Shown: in pieces, positions 42,927 to 51,726 of the stretch | How positions within the stretch are numbered: position 1 is the first letter of the stretch | Layout: each line of letters starts with the position of its first letter | NCBI GenBank assembly: GCA_041395865.1 | Contig: JAWKZQ010000013.1 | Span: 10,719 to 74,718 of the forward strand | From: IMCC2047 sp041395865 | Lineage (GTDB): Bacteria > Pseudomonadota > Gammaproteobacteria > Pseudomonadales > IMCC2047 | DNA: 64,000 nucleotides | Direction: 5' to 3' | Program-made: the position numbers and the translations under genes | The notes under the pieces: model-generated | Seen by the model: only the letters and a program-made list of their open reading frames with translations | The model's database searches: none | Told to the model about the DNA's origin: nothing

Positions 42927-43643
42927 TTAAAAGGGCCACAGCGGGCCAATAAAGAATTTGGAAAACCAGCCCATTTCATTGGAGTTGGCGAAACTGCCGG
43001 TGCCGCTATAGGTGATACGCGCATCCGCCAGTCGCGTAGAGGGCACCGTATTTTCCGGAGAAATATCTTCGTAGCGCACCATGCCGGTAATGCGGATGTA
43101 TTCATTACCGGTATTCAGGGTCATCCATTTTTCACCGCGCACCCTGAGCACCCCGTTCGGCAGCACATCGGTAACGGTTACCGTGATATTGCCCGACAAA
43201 CTATTGCTTTGATCACTTTCTGCTTCGCCAGTAAAGGAGTTACTTCCGTCAATACTGGTGGCCAATCCTTCATCTTTCAGCTTGTCGGTAATGCTGGTGA
43301 AAGGTAGCGTTGGGCTTGCCAGGTTATGTTTGGCACTTTTATCGATTTCCGTTTCAGCCTTTTTCGAAGCTGTCGTTCTTTCCACCAGGTTAACCGTGAG
43401 AATGTCGCCCACATGACGCGCCTTGCGATCAATAAAGAAGGAAACGCGCTGGTAAGGCTGGTAAATCGCGCCGTTTACCGACTGCGATGGCGCCTGGTAA
43501 TCGGGCATTACCGGGGCGTACTGCGGATCATCAGGCTGGGCAAAACGCGTCGTACTGCAACCGGCCAGCAAAAATGCCGCACAGATGCTGACCAGACCAA
43601 TGAACCAGACGGCTCTCGTGATAATGCGCTCTTGTGTACTCAC
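42927..43643 (-). CDS. flgH: flagellar L-ring lipoprotein FlgH
   Basis: A 238-residue lipoprotein with lipobox LLAGC (Cys at residue 29). The conserved core follows: YQRVSFFIDRKARHVGDILT, then LPNGVLRVRGEKWMTLN and ITGMVRYEDISPENTV. It ends GWFSKFFIGPLWPF, the usual FlgH ending. It forms the outer-membrane L ring. It lies between flgG and flgI. Confidence 0.97.
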   Translation of the reverse strand: MSTQERIITRAVWFIGLVSICAAFLLAGCSTTRFAQPDDPQYAPVMPDYQAPSQSVNGAIYQPYQRVSFFIDRKARHVGDILTVNLVERTTASKKAETEIDKSAKHNLASPTLPFTSITDKLKDEGLATSIDGSNSFTGEAESDQSNSLSGNITVTVTDVLPNGVLRVRGEKWMTLNTGNEYIRITGMVRYEDISPENTVPSTRLADARITYSGTGSFANSNEMGWFSKFFIGPLWPF

Positions 43644-43662
43644 CCGCTTAACCTCGACTGGA

Positions 43663-44448
43663 CTACAGACTCTGGGTTACAAACTGCAACATCTGGTCTG
43701 ACGCTGAAATCACTTTGGTATTCATTTCGTAGGCGCGCTGGGTGGTGATCATATTCACCAGCTCCTCAACAATATTAACGTTGGAGCTTTCCAGAACCCC
43801 CTGTTCAACGGTTCCCAACCCGTTCTCACCCGGCGTACCTGTAGTCGGCGTGCCACTGGCGGCCGTTTCCTTGAACAGGTTGCCACCGATCGCCTGCAGA
43901 CCGGTTGGATTAATAAAATCGGTTAACTGCAGGTTGCCCAGCGAAGTCGGGGTCGAACTGCCGGCCACTGTCACACTGACCGCACCATCGCTGCCGATGG
44001 TGATATTCAGGGTATTGTTGGGAATGGTAATGGACGGTTGAACCTCGTAGCCCTGGGAGTTCACCAAGGTGCCGTCGGAATTAACCTGCAACTGGCCATC
44101 ACGGGTATAGGCCGTTTCACCGTTTGGCAGCAAAATTTCCAGGAATCCACGCCCGTTGATCGCCACATCCAGCGGCTGGTTTGTGATCTCCAGGTTGCCT
44201 TCCGTATGCATTTTCTGGGTGGCAACGGTTTTCACCCCGGTGCCCGTTTGCAACCCGGAAGGCAGTTGCGTGGACTGGGAGGATTGCGCACCCGGTTGCT
44301 TGTCCACCTGGTAAAGCAGATCCTGGAACACCGCACGCTCACGCTTGAAGCCCGTGGTGCTGACATTGGCCAGGTTGTTGGAAATGCTCGCCAGCGCCCG
44401 GTCCTGTGCACTCAAACCCGTTTTACTGATCCACAATGAAGCTAACAT
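43663..44448 (-). CDS. flgG: flagellar distal rod protein FlgG
   Basis: A 261-residue rod protein. It begins LASLWISKTGLSAQDRALAS with ISNNLANVSTTGFKRERAVF, and ends VNIVEELVNMITTQRAYEMN, both diagnostic. The length equals that of the E. coli protein. It builds the distal rod. It lies 46 bases downstream of flgF and just upstream of flgH. Confidence 0.97.
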   Translation of the reverse strand: MLASLWISKTGLSAQDRALASISNNLANVSTTGFKRERAVFQDLLYQVDKQPGAQSSQSTQLPSGLQTGTGVKTVATQKMHTEGNLEITNQPLDVAINGRGFLEILLPNGETAYTRDGQLQVNSDGTLVNSQGYEVQPSITIPNNTLNITIGSDGAVSVTVAGSSTPTSLGNLQLTDFINPTGLQAIGGNLFKETAASGTPTTGTPGENGLGTVEQGVLESSNVNIVEELVNMITTQRAYEMNTKVISASDQMLQFVTQSL

Positions 44449-44494
44449 GCTATTTCTCCATCAAAGCCACAAATTTGGCTTTTTATGTCTGTTA

Positions 44495-45235
44495 TTAGGA
44501 AAGCTGCAAAAGTCGTGCCGAAGACTCGGAATTTTCTTCAGCCATGTTCATCATTTTTACGTGCAGTTCGAATTGACGAGACAGACTGATCAATTCCGTC
44601 AGGGACTCAACCGCGTTGACGTTACTGCCCTCAACAAAACCGGTCACGATGCTGACCGCCGCATCCGCAGGCGCTGCAAGGCCGTTGCGTTGGCGCATCA
44701 AACCATCGCCGCCCTTGTAAAGTTGTTGCAGTTCAGGATTAACCAGCTTGATACGCTCGACCTGGGCAACCGATTCGGGGCCGGCCCCGACACTCTGAAT
44801 CGAAATTGTGCCGTCACTGCCTATGGTAATTTTTTCGAAAGGTGGCAAGGCAATCGGGCCGCCCTGCCCCATCACCGGCAAACCGTTGCCGGTACGCAGC
44901 ACACCCAGCGAATCCACTTTCAACTCACCGGCACGGGTATAGGCCTCTGAGCCGTCTGCTGCCTGCACGGCGATCCAACCCTCTCCGTTGACGGCAACAT
45001 CCAGGTCGCGGCCGGTTTCCTGCAGGGCGCCGGATATAAAATTGGTGCCCGGATTTTCCTCCATGGCATACACCCGCGAGGCGTAAGTTTCACCGAATAC
45101 CGGCATGGAGCGCGCCTGTGCAAAGTCGCTGCGGAAGCCGGTTGTGCTGACATTCGCCAGGTTATTGGCATGTATCGCGGTGCCACGCATATTCTGGATG
45201 GCACCGGTCATGGCAACGTAGAGTGATTTATCCAT
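44495..45235 (-). CDS. flgF: flagellar proximal rod protein FlgF
   Basis: A 246-residue rod protein that begins DKSLYVAMTGAIQNMRGTAI and HANNLANVSTTGFRSDFAQA, and ends VESLTELISLSRQFELHVKM. The gene order flgE-flgF-flgG and its size support FlgF. It forms part of the proximal rod in the periplasm. Confidence 0.95.
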   Translation of the reverse strand: MDKSLYVAMTGAIQNMRGTAIHANNLANVSTTGFRSDFAQARSMPVFGETYASRVYAMEENPGTNFISGALQETGRDLDVAVNGEGWIAVQAADGSEAYTRAGELKVDSLGVLRTGNGLPVMGQGGPIALPPFEKITIGSDGTISIQSVGAGPESVAQVERIKLVNPELQQLYKGGDGLMRQRNGLAAPADAAVSIVTGFVEGSNVNAVESLTELISLSRQFELHVKMMNMAEENSESSARLLQLS

Positions 45236-45271
45236 GGCTTTCTACCCGTCTCTCGTTTCTGTTTCTATCGG

Positions 45272-46600
45272 TTAACGCAGCTGCAGGATGGCCTGCGTCA
45301 CCGTGGATTCGGTCTCAATCGCCCGCGCATTGGCCTGATAGTTCCGCTGCGCAAGAATCAGCTTTACCAGCTCCTGGGACAGATCCACATTGGACTCCTC
45401 CAGTGCACCGGACTGAATAACGCCCAACGAGGAGCTGCCAGGCGTGCCCACAATCGGGTTGCCAGATTCGAAGGTTTCTGCCCACTGGGTATTACCCTGC
45501 GGAGACAGGCCTTCCACGTTACTGAAGTTCGCCAGCGCCACTTGCCCCAGGATACGTGACTGGCCGTTGGTGTAACGGGCGAACACTTCACCGGTGCTGG
45601 CGATATCTACCCCGGTCAACAGGCCGGCGGCAAAACCGTTCTGGTTGATATCGTTCACAGCAAAAACACTGCCGAACTGGGTACTGCCTGTCATATCGAT
45701 CACGAAATTCGAAGTGCTGGGAGGATCGGTTGGCAGCGCAGCAGCCCCGCCCGGCAGTTCGGTGCCGTTATAGGTGCCGTTACTGTCGACCGGAACCCAG
45801 CCATCCACTACCAGCGTTGCCGGAACCGTCCCTGTCAGGGCGCCGTCGTCGCTGAAGTTAAGCGTGTAGGACTGACGGGTTGGCGTTGACGAAGCTGAGG
45901 GCGCAACACCACCGGCGGGACGCCCCACATCATCGCCATCAATTAACACATACATCGTCCACTGGTTAGTGGCCGGAGCCGGATCCTTGACAAAGTATTT
46001 GGTCATCACATGGGAGTTGCCCTGGCTGTCAAATACCGAAATGGAAGTAGCGTGGTTGTAGGTATCCTGGTCGTTAGGATCAAAGGGCGTTGCGGTCGGA
46101 GACACTTCCCGCGAATCCAGGTTGACCAAGCCATTCAGGCCTGTGGTCTGAATCGGGGCCAGGTTACCGCTGACCACCTGCAGGTTGCCAAGCTGGCCGG
46201 CAATCTGGCCGCTGGAGGACGCAGGAAAACCCTGCAGAAAAGCGCCCGAGTTATCCACCAGGTTGCCATTGTTGTCGACCCCGAAGGCCCCGTTACGGGT
46301 GTATTGCTGCTGCCCCTGAGAATTAACGATAAAGAAGCCGTTGCCGTTGATCGCCAAATCCAGCGCATTTTTCGTAAAGGACAGGTTGCCCTGGGCAAAA
46401 TTCTGCTCCACATCGGTCAGCGTAACGCCGCTGCCGATAACATTCTGGCCACCACCCAATACGGATGAAGCGTAGACATCGCCAAACTCAGCCTGGGACG
46501 ATTTGAAGCCGGTAGTGCTGGCGTTCGCAATATTATTGCCCGTTACGTTTAACGCGGCTGAAGCGGCCTGCAAGCCTGAAAGTGCGGTATTAAAAGCCAT
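45272..46600 (-). CDS. flgE: flagellar hook protein FlgE
   Basis: A 442-residue hook subunit. The N-terminus AFNTALSGLQAASAALNVTG, with NNIANASTTGFKSSQAEFGD, and the C-terminus VDLSQELVKLILAQRNYQAN are diagnostic. The central domain shows FDSQGNSHVMTKYFVKDP as in other FlgE proteins. It polymerises into the hook under FlgD control. It lies 25 bases downstream of flgD. Confidence 0.97.
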   Translation of the reverse strand: MAFNTALSGLQAASAALNVTGNNIANASTTGFKSSQAEFGDVYASSVLGGGQNVIGSGVTLTDVEQNFAQGNLSFTKNALDLAINGNGFFIVNSQGQQQYTRNGAFGVDNNGNLVDNSGAFLQGFPASSSGQIAGQLGNLQVVSGNLAPIQTTGLNGLVNLDSREVSPTATPFDPNDQDTYNHATSISVFDSQGNSHVMTKYFVKDPAPATNQWTMYVLIDGDDVGRPAGGVAPSASSTPTRQSYTLNFSDDGALTGTVPATLVVDGWVPVDSNGTYNGTELPGGAAALPTDPPSTSNFVIDMTGSTQFGSVFAVNDINQNGFAAGLLTGVDIASTGEVFARYTNGQSRILGQVALANFSNVEGLSPQGNTQWAETFESGNPIVGTPGSSSLGVIQSGALEESNVDLSQELVKLILAQRNYQANARAIETESTVTQAILQLR

Positions 46601-46625
46601 GATGACTCTCCTTTTAAAATCGGGT

Positions 46626-47297
46626 TTAACGTACTTGCAGCACGTCAGTTAATGGGACAGTCCCGGCGTGTCCGGCCAGGTTGAGCAGCGTGCCCTGCTG
46701 GGGATCCAGCGTCACACTGTTGACGTTGAAGTTGACCGCCGTATCAATTTCGGTGGTTTCGCCGTTAATGCTGCCTTGGGCAACGATCAGGTACTGACCG
46801 GAAGCAACCGGCTGGCCGTTGTTATCCATGCCGTCCCAGCTAAAGGACAGACTGCCCTCAGAGTGATCGCCCAGGTACAACTCACGCACCAGGGCACCCG
46901 AGGTATCAAACACATTAAGCTTCACCGAACTGGCCGAAGCCGGCAGCGCCAGGCTTCCGGTCATGGGCTCTCCCGACTGCAGCAGCCCACTATTCGACGC
47001 CACCAGCACATCTCGACCCACCAGCGAAGTTGCCTGCAAAGCCTGGTTTGACAGCATGCTTTCGGAAAAACTACTGAAGGATTTATTCAGGTCCTGGATA
47101 CCTTGCACCGTTTCCAGTTGTGCCAATTGCGACATAAATTCCGTACTGTCCTGCGGATTCAGCGGATCCTGGTTATTCAACTGGGCCACCAACAGGGTCA
47201 GGAAATCTGTCTTATCCTCATTCTCCTGCTGGGTTTGGGTTTTTTCGTTAATGCGACTGAAGATACTGGCAGCATCAACACCGGTTACTTCACTCAT
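46626..47297 (-). CDS. flgD: flagellar hook scaffolding protein FlgD
   Basis: A 223-residue protein with the FlgD N-terminal segment DFLTLLVAQLNNQDPLNPQD and STEFMSQLAQLETVQGIQDL. A FlgD Ig-like part and tudor-like beta domain follow (SFSWDGMDNNGQPVASGQYL). It caps the growing hook and is discarded later. It lies between flgC and flgE. Confidence 0.96.
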   Translation of the reverse strand: MSEVTGVDAASIFSRINEKTQTQQENEDKTDFLTLLVAQLNNQDPLNPQDSTEFMSQLAQLETVQGIQDLNKSFSSFSESMLSNQALQATSLVGRDVLVASNSGLLQSGEPMTGSLALPASASSVKLNVFDTSGALVRELYLGDHSEGSLSFSWDGMDNNGQPVASGQYLIVAQGSINGETTEIDTAVNFNVNSVTLDPQQGTLLNLAGHAGTVPLTDVLQVR

Positions 47298-47331
47298 GAG
47301 TCAGCTCCTTTCAAAGCACAATCACCGGACA

Positions 47332-47778
47332 TTACTGCCCAAGCGTCAGAACCCGCTGCAACATTTGCTTGGCGGTATTCATGATTTCCACATTGGTTTG
47401 ATAGGCGCGCGAGGCGGAAATCATGTCCGCCATCTCGGCCACCACGTCCACATTGGGGTAATAGACAAAGCCATTTTCATCGGCCTGAGGATGATCCGGC
47501 TGATACTTCTGGCGCAGCTCGGACTGGCTTTCAATAATGCCGTCAACCCTGACGCCATAACCGGCTGCCGAATCAAAACCACTCGCAAATCCACCGAAGC
47601 CATCCTGGTCGACCTGCTGTTTGATCACGGAAAAGACCGGGTGGCGAGCCCGGTAAGTCTCGCCAGTACTGCTGCTGACACTCTCGGCATTGGCAATGTT
47701 GCTGGCCACAGTATTCAGCCGGATTGTCTGAGCCGACATGCCGGTTCCGGCAACATCGAAAATATGAGTAAGCGACAT
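47332..47778 (-). CDS. flgC: flagellar proximal rod protein FlgC
   Basis: A 148-residue rod protein beginning LTHIFDVAGTGMSAQTIRLN with TVASNIANAESVSSSTGETY, and ending ISASRAYQTNVEIMNTAKQM. Length and position directly after flgB (two-base gap) confirm FlgC. Confidence 0.97.
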   Translation of the reverse strand: MSLTHIFDVAGTGMSAQTIRLNTVASNIANAESVSSSTGETYRARHPVFSVIKQQVDQDGFGGFASGFDSAAGYGVRVDGIIESQSELRQKYQPDHPQADENGFVYYPNVDVVAEMADMISASRAYQTNVEIMNTAKQMLQRVLTLGQ

Positions 47779-47780
47779 GA

Positions 47781-48179
47781 TTACTCTCCCTTAATAGCGC
47801 GCATTAAGCCGCTCAATTTACTGTTCAAAAAGGTAAAACTGGCCTGGAAATCAATGGCGTTTTCGGTGTATTCAGCCTGCTCGATTTGCAGGTCCACCGT
47901 ATTGCCATCAATGGACGGCTGCATCGGCACGCGATATTGAAGCTCGGCGCCCATGCCCGCCGTGTTGGCGTTGGCAAGATGCCGCCCATTCGTACGTTTC
48001 AGGTTGATATCGCCATTTCCCGTTGCCTGCGCCAGCACCTGGCGGAAATCCAGGTCACGCGCCTGATAACCCGGCGTGTCGGCATTAGCGATATTGTTTG
48101 CCAGCACTTCGGCGCGCTGGCTGCGAAATGCAAGCGCCTTGTCATGTATGCCCAGAGCGGCTTCAAAACTGATGGCCAT
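47781..48179 (-). CDS. flgB: flagellar proximal rod protein FlgB
   Basis: A rod protein of 132 residues that starts MAISFEAALGIHDKALAFRS and has VLANNIANADTPGYQARDLD, typical of FlgB. The ATG at 48179 has a GGAGG site six bases upstream; the in-frame TTG at 48191 would fall on that site, so it is rejected. It is the first gene of the flgBCDEFGHIJKL operon, with a sigma54 promoter just upstream. Confidence 0.96.
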   Translation of the reverse strand: MAISFEAALGIHDKALAFRSQRAEVLANNIANADTPGYQARDLDFRQVLAQATGNGDINLKRTNGRHLANANTAGMGAELQYRVPMQPSIDGNTVDLQIEQAEYTENAIDFQASFTFLNSKLSGLMRAIKGE

Positions 48180-48212
48180 CGTTGCCTCCAAAATGATTCA
48201 CACCGACAACAA

Positions 48213-48228
48213 TGCAGAATGCGTGCCA
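48213..48228 (-). promoter_or_regulatory. sigma54 (-24/-12) promoter of the flgB operon
   Basis: The minus strand reads TGGCACGCATTCTGCA, an almost perfect TGGCACG-N4-TTGCA with GG-N10-GC spacing. Transcription would begin near 48201, about 20 bases before the flgB ATG. Confidence 0.88.
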
Positions 48229-48413
48229 TTTTTTTATTTACTTATTTATCAATCAGTTAAACGATAAAGTCATCTCAAACACCCACCGGGCGGCAAGGCT
48301 ATTCCCCCACCTGACGAAAGAAAGTGGCAACGCATTTCCCCTCCACGTAAAGGGACGCTGCAGCCACAGTTCACAATCAAAACCAGCCGGTTTGCATTTT
48401 GCACACAAAAAAA
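48229..48413. other. intergenic core between divergent flgB and flgA promoters
   Basis: About 185 bases separate two sigma54-type promoters that fire away from each other. No gene is visible. Enhancer sites for a FleQ/FlrC-type activator would be expected here but I could not identify a recognisable motif by eye. Confidence 0.4.
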
Positions 48414-48428
48414 CGGCACAAAACTTGC
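48414..48428 (+). promoter_or_regulatory. sigma54 (-24/-12) promoter of flgA
   Basis: The plus strand reads CGGCACAAAACTTGC, matching GGCAC-N5-TTGC with GG-N10-GC spacing. Transcription would start near 48440, about 70 bases before the flgA ATG. Confidence 0.85.
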
Positions 48429-48510
48429 TGAGAATTCATAGAGGAATTCCAGACGCCAAAATTCTGACGACGCACTAGACGATGCACTAAAAGCACCGAA
48501 GGCCCAAAAA

Positions 48511-49236
48511 ATGAGCAGTAAAAAACATATCGCAACAATGATCCGGCTGGTCGTCATCGCCTGCCTGCTGCAAAGCCCCCTGGTGCAAGCCATTACCTCG
48601 CCAAAAAGCATCGAAAAAGCCGTCCAGAAGCACGTCAGCCAACTCGTGTATCAACACAAGCAGGCCAGTAACACCAAACAGCGCATCGAGTTTTCCGTCA
48701 CGCCAATTGACCCCAACCTGCGGATGGCCAGCTGCGGGCTGCCCCTGCAACTGAGTAAAAATGAAAGCCGAATGATCGGCCGCGTCAGCATCAAGGTGCG
48801 TTGTGAAGGGCCACAGCCCTGGCAGATTTATGTGCCCGTTACCATTAAGGCGTACCAGAAAGTCGTCACCGCAGCCGCGCCCCTGGCCAGGGATCAGCGT
48901 ATAGACGCCTCGCTCGTGACCCTTAGGGAGCAGGAGATTTCACAACTTCGCCAGGGCTTTTTCAGCCGTATTGAGGAGGTGGAGGGAAAATCATTAAAAC
49001 GCCCCGTCAGGACCAATGGCGTCATTCAACCCAGCATGATTATCGAGCCTTTAGTCATTAACCGCGGGGATGAAGTGATGATTCAGGCGCAATCCGGCGC
49101 CCTGACCGTAAAAAGCCCGGGCATTGCCGTCTCGAAAGGAAGGATCGGCCAGCAGATACAGGTCAAGAACAAAGCCTCTAACCGCATTGTGACGGCGAGG
49201 GTCATTAACAGCAAACTGGTGCAAGTCGTGATGTAA
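48511..49236 (+). CDS. flgA: flagellar P-ring assembly chaperone FlgA
   Basis: A 241-residue periplasmic protein with a signal peptide ending LVQA. A variable N-terminal half is followed by the conserved SAF domain: APLARDQRIDASLVTLREQE, then VIQPSMIIEPLVINRGDEVM and the C-terminus GQQIQVKNKASNRIVTARVI. It assists assembly of FlgI into the P ring. It is transcribed divergently from flgB and followed by flgM. Confidence 0.95.
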   Translation: MSSKKHIATMIRLVVIACLLQSPLVQAITSPKSIEKAVQKHVSQLVYQHKQASNTKQRIEFSVTPIDPNLRMASCGLPLQLSKNESRMIGRVSIKVRCEGPQPWQIYVPVTIKAYQKVVTAAAPLARDQRIDASLVTLREQEISQLRQGFFSRIEEVEGKSLKRPVRTNGVIQPSMIIEPLVINRGDEVMIQAQSGALTVKSPGIAVSKGRIGQQIQVKNKASNRIVTARVINSKLVQVVM

Positions 49237-49324
49237 AAGCCATCACACTTTATCCGTTTGATAAAAGCATTCTCAGCGAGGATAATAACCAAACCTGCTC
49301 AAAGTCCGATTTGTAAAAAAATAC

Positions 49325-49351
49325 TAAAGCTTTGCAATAGACGGCCGATAG
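49325..49351 (+). promoter_or_regulatory. sigma28 (FliA) promoter of flgM
   Basis: TAAAGCTT (49325-49332), an 11-base spacer and GCCGATAG (49344-49351) match TAAAGTTT-N11-GCCGATAA with two mismatches. The start site near 49358 leaves a very short leader. FlgM under its own target sigma factor is the classic feedback arrangement. Confidence 0.88.
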
Positions 49352-49379
49352 ATAGAGCACGTATCACAGGTTCATGATA

Positions 49380-49682
49380 ATGGTTAACGAAATCAACAGC
49401 TTCACACAGGGTTCTGTCAGCAACGCCGGCAAAAAAACCGAGCGTGTAGACGCTGTTCGCGCTGAGAATCAACAACATGCATCCGCTTCGGCGGAGCCGG
49501 TCGGGGAATCGATAGAAATCAGCTCCCAGGCACAACTGTTGAGCAAGCTCGAAGCGCAGATCAAGGAATTACCCGATGTTGACCAGTCCCGCGTGGACGC
49601 CATCCGTGAACGCATCAATCAGGGTAGCTACGAAATCGACAACTTCAGCCTGGCTCAAAGCATTATTAATTTTGAGTTTTAA
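49380..49682 (+). CDS. flgM: anti-sigma28 factor FlgM
   Basis: A protein of about 100 residues. The N-terminal half is disordered and polar. The C-terminal FliA-binding helices read VDQSRVDAIRERINQGSYEI with DNFSLAQSIINFEF, typical of FlgM. It holds FliA until exported through the finished hook. The ATG at 49380 fits the AGG ribosome-binding site better than the ATG at 49374, which is two codons upstream. flgN follows after 45 bases. Confidence 0.94.
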   Translation: MVNEINSFTQGSVSNAGKKTERVDAVRAENQQHASASAEPVGESIEISSQAQLLSKLEAQIKELPDVDQSRVDAIRERINQGSYEIDNFSLAQSIINFEF

Positions 49683-49727
49683 CCGGTTACCGCGCCGATT
49701 GCCGCGGTAAACACGCTGGAGGCCCCT

Positions 49728-50207
49728 ATGGCAACATCGACTGCCCTGTCCTCATCAATGAGTCAGGCTATTGAATTACTGGACGCCCTGTCCACGCTGC
49801 TAATCGCAGAACGCACCGCTCTCAAGGAGCGCGACACCCTGAATATCCAGTCCTTGCTGGAACAAAAAAGCAGCCTGCTGGCAGAACTGCAGAACAATGC
49901 AACAGTCCGCAGCCAATTGCTGGTTGATGCCGGCTACTCGGGCGATGAAACCGGCATGACCGCCTGTCTTGAGGCACTGCCAGCCAACGCAGCCTTCGAG
50001 CTAAAGCAGCAATGGCAGCAACTCAAGGAAAAACTGGAAACCTGTAAGGCGGCCAACCAGGTCAACGGCACCATCGTGCATCGCTCCCAGGCACAGTTGG
50101 ACTCCCTGCTGAACATTCTGCGCGGCCAATCCGGCGAGCAGCAGCTTTATACGGACGCCGGAAAATCTGCATCCGTTGGCAAAGGCCACTCACTGGCCAA
50201 GGCTTAA
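49728..50207 (+). CDS. flgN: flagellar export chaperone FlgN
   Basis: A 159-residue, largely helical protein (SQAIELLDALSTLLIAERTA, then DTLNIQSLLEQKSSLLAELQ), the standard FlgN layout. The C-terminal NGTIVHRSQAQLDSLLNILR is typical. It chaperones FlgK and FlgL. GGAGG precedes the ATG. It is co-transcribed with flgM. Confidence 0.92.
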   Translation: MATSTALSSSMSQAIELLDALSTLLIAERTALKERDTLNIQSLLEQKSSLLAELQNNATVRSQLLVDAGYSGDETGMTACLEALPANAAFELKQQWQQLKEKLETCKAANQVNGTIVHRSQAQLDSLLNILRGQSGEQQLYTDAGKSASVGKGHSLAKA

Positions 50208-50266
50208 TTGATAGAACAAATTTGCATAACGCGCAGAGCCATCTACACTTTTGCTAAAGCCTAATA

Positions 50267-51058
50267 ATGAGCCGTTATGGCTCAACAAAACACAAAAAGC
50301 TTATGGCTCTGGAAGTTCAGCAAAAAAACAACGAGGCAGGGGGGGTAATTGGGGTACGCACCATTACCAATGCCCAACAGATCTACAGCATTCTTTCTGC
50401 CGTGCAGAAGGCGCGCACGCCGATCACCATCCGCTTTGAAGGTATCGATAAATACTACACCAGCATTATCCTCAAAACCGATGCCGATGATTATTCCATG
50501 ATCATCGATGAGCTCGCTCCCGAGGAAGGCCATGAATTGGCGCTTCAACATGCCAGTTTTTCCATCCGCGGAAGTCATGGCGGCGTCAGCCTGTTTTTTA
50601 AACCCAATATGATTAACGGCTCAGGCGTTGAAAACGGCATCGCCTTTTACCGTATTCCGATGCCGAAGGAGATGATTTACCAGCAGCGCCGTAATTCATA
50701 CCGTGCGCTGGTTCCCCGGGCGCTCAATGTGCACTGCTCATTGACCTCCAATAGCCGTCCCGGGACCCTATCCGGTCGTTTACACGACATATCCATCGGC
50801 GGCTGTCGCGTCAATTTCACCGGTGAGGTGGAACCGATGCTGATACGGGGGGATGTTTTTGAAAACGTCGAAATCACGCTGCCGGAGGGTGACAAAATCA
50901 ACTATCCACTGGTACTAAAACACAGCAGTTACAGCCGCGAGATCAATGAAACCTCCTGCGGTTTTGAGTTCGAAGGTATCGATAAAACAGGCCAACGCAT
51001 TGTTGATCGCTTTGTTTATTTCCTGCAACGCGAAGCCCGTCGCCTGGAAACAAAATAA
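50267..51058 (+). CDS. ycgR: YcgR-like flagellar brake protein (PilZ)
   Basis: A protein of up to 263 residues with an N-terminal YcgR domain (about 40-140) and a C-terminal PilZ domain. c-di-GMP signatures are RRNSYR (RxxxR) and DISIGG (DxSxxG). When c-di-GMP is high, such proteins slow the flagellar motor. The start is not certain: ATGs lie at 50267 and 50303, and neither has a strong ribosome-binding site; an inverted repeat GAGCC-gttat-GGCTC lies between them at 50269-50283. It follows flgMN on the same strand. Confidence 0.88.
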   Translation: MSRYGSTKHKKLMALEVQQKNNEAGGVIGVRTITNAQQIYSILSAVQKARTPITIRFEGIDKYYTSIILKTDADDYSMIIDELAPEEGHELALQHASFSIRGSHGGVSLFFKPNMINGSGVENGIAFYRIPMPKEMIYQQRRNSYRALVPRALNVHCSLTSNSRPGTLSGRLHDISIGGCRVNFTGEVEPMLIRGDVFENVEITLPEGDKINYPLVLKHSSYSREINETSCGFEFEGIDKTGQRIVDRFVYFLQREARRLETK

Positions 51059-51065
51059 TTCCAGA

Positions 51066-51106
51066 GAGTCTCTGAATAAGTCCATCAGCGCCTTATTCAG
51101 AGGCTC
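51066..51106. repeat. long inverted repeat between convergent genes
   Basis: Arms of 15 bases (51066-51080 and 51092-51106) pair with one mismatch; the inner 11 bp CTCTGAATAAG/CTTATTCAGAG is perfect, with an 11-base loop. It lies between the ends of the PilZ gene and the TIGR04282-type gene and includes the stop codon of the latter. There is no U tract, so it may block RNA decay or terminate with Rho rather than act as a classic terminator. Confidence 0.75.
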
Positions 51107-51725
51107 CCCAGCGGCTTGTAAGTTTTTCCAGCTTCAACAAATCCTCTGGACGATCCACATCCCAGCGCTCCGGCAACTCATGCCAGCGACAATCGAGCGC
51201 CTTCAGTCGTTGCCGTGTTTGCTTCAGTACCTGGTCGCTTCCCCAAGGGATCGATTCGAACAATTCCGGATAAACCATTCGCATGCCAATCAGGACATAG
51301 CCGCCATCACTGGCGGGCCCCAACACGACATCATTTCCCTGCTGCAACGCCATGAAGGCTTCGTTGAGGTAATGAGCATCCAGCACAGGACAATCACTCC
51401 CGATCACAACGACCTGGCTATAGTGTTGTAGCGTCCGCGCAATGGCCGCCCTCATCCGTTCACCTAAATCGGCGCCCTGTTGCAGCGAAGGCTTCATCAC
51501 AGGTGGGCGAAGGTCTTCAAAAAACCCGGTTGAATCGGCAGCATCCGTCCAAAGCTGGACATCGGCAAGACCTATTGTATTGATGCTTTCCCACGTATGT
51601 CTGAGTAATCGCTTATGAAGCTGGAGGGCTCCGTCCTCACCAAGCGCCGGAATCAGGCGGGTTTTCACCTTTCCTGCACGCGGCGCTTTGGCAAACTGCA
51701 AAATACAGGCGTCGGAGCACGTCAT
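51093..51725 (-). CDS. TIGR04282-type arsenosugar biosynthesis glycosyltransferase
   Basis: A 210-residue protein of the DUF2064 group with a nucleotidyl/glycosyltransferase A fold. The N-terminus has ILQFAKAPRAGKVKTRLIPA, and the metal-binding area reads VVIGSDCPVLDAHYL and NDVVLGPASDGGYVLIGMR. The family is linked to arsenosugar synthesis through repeated clustering with ArsS. It lies one base after the TIGR04283-type gene on the same strand. The exact reaction is not established. Confidence 0.88.
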   Translation of the reverse strand: MTCSDACILQFAKAPRAGKVKTRLIPALGEDGALQLHKRLLRHTWESINTIGLADVQLWTDAADSTGFFEDLRPPVMKPSLQQGADLGERMRAAIARTLQHYSQVVVIGSDCPVLDAHYLNEAFMALQQGNDVVLGPASDGGYVLIGMRMVYPELFESIPWGSDQVLKQTRQRLKALDCRWHELPERWDVDRPEDLLKLEKLTSRWGASE

Positions 51726-51726
51726 A

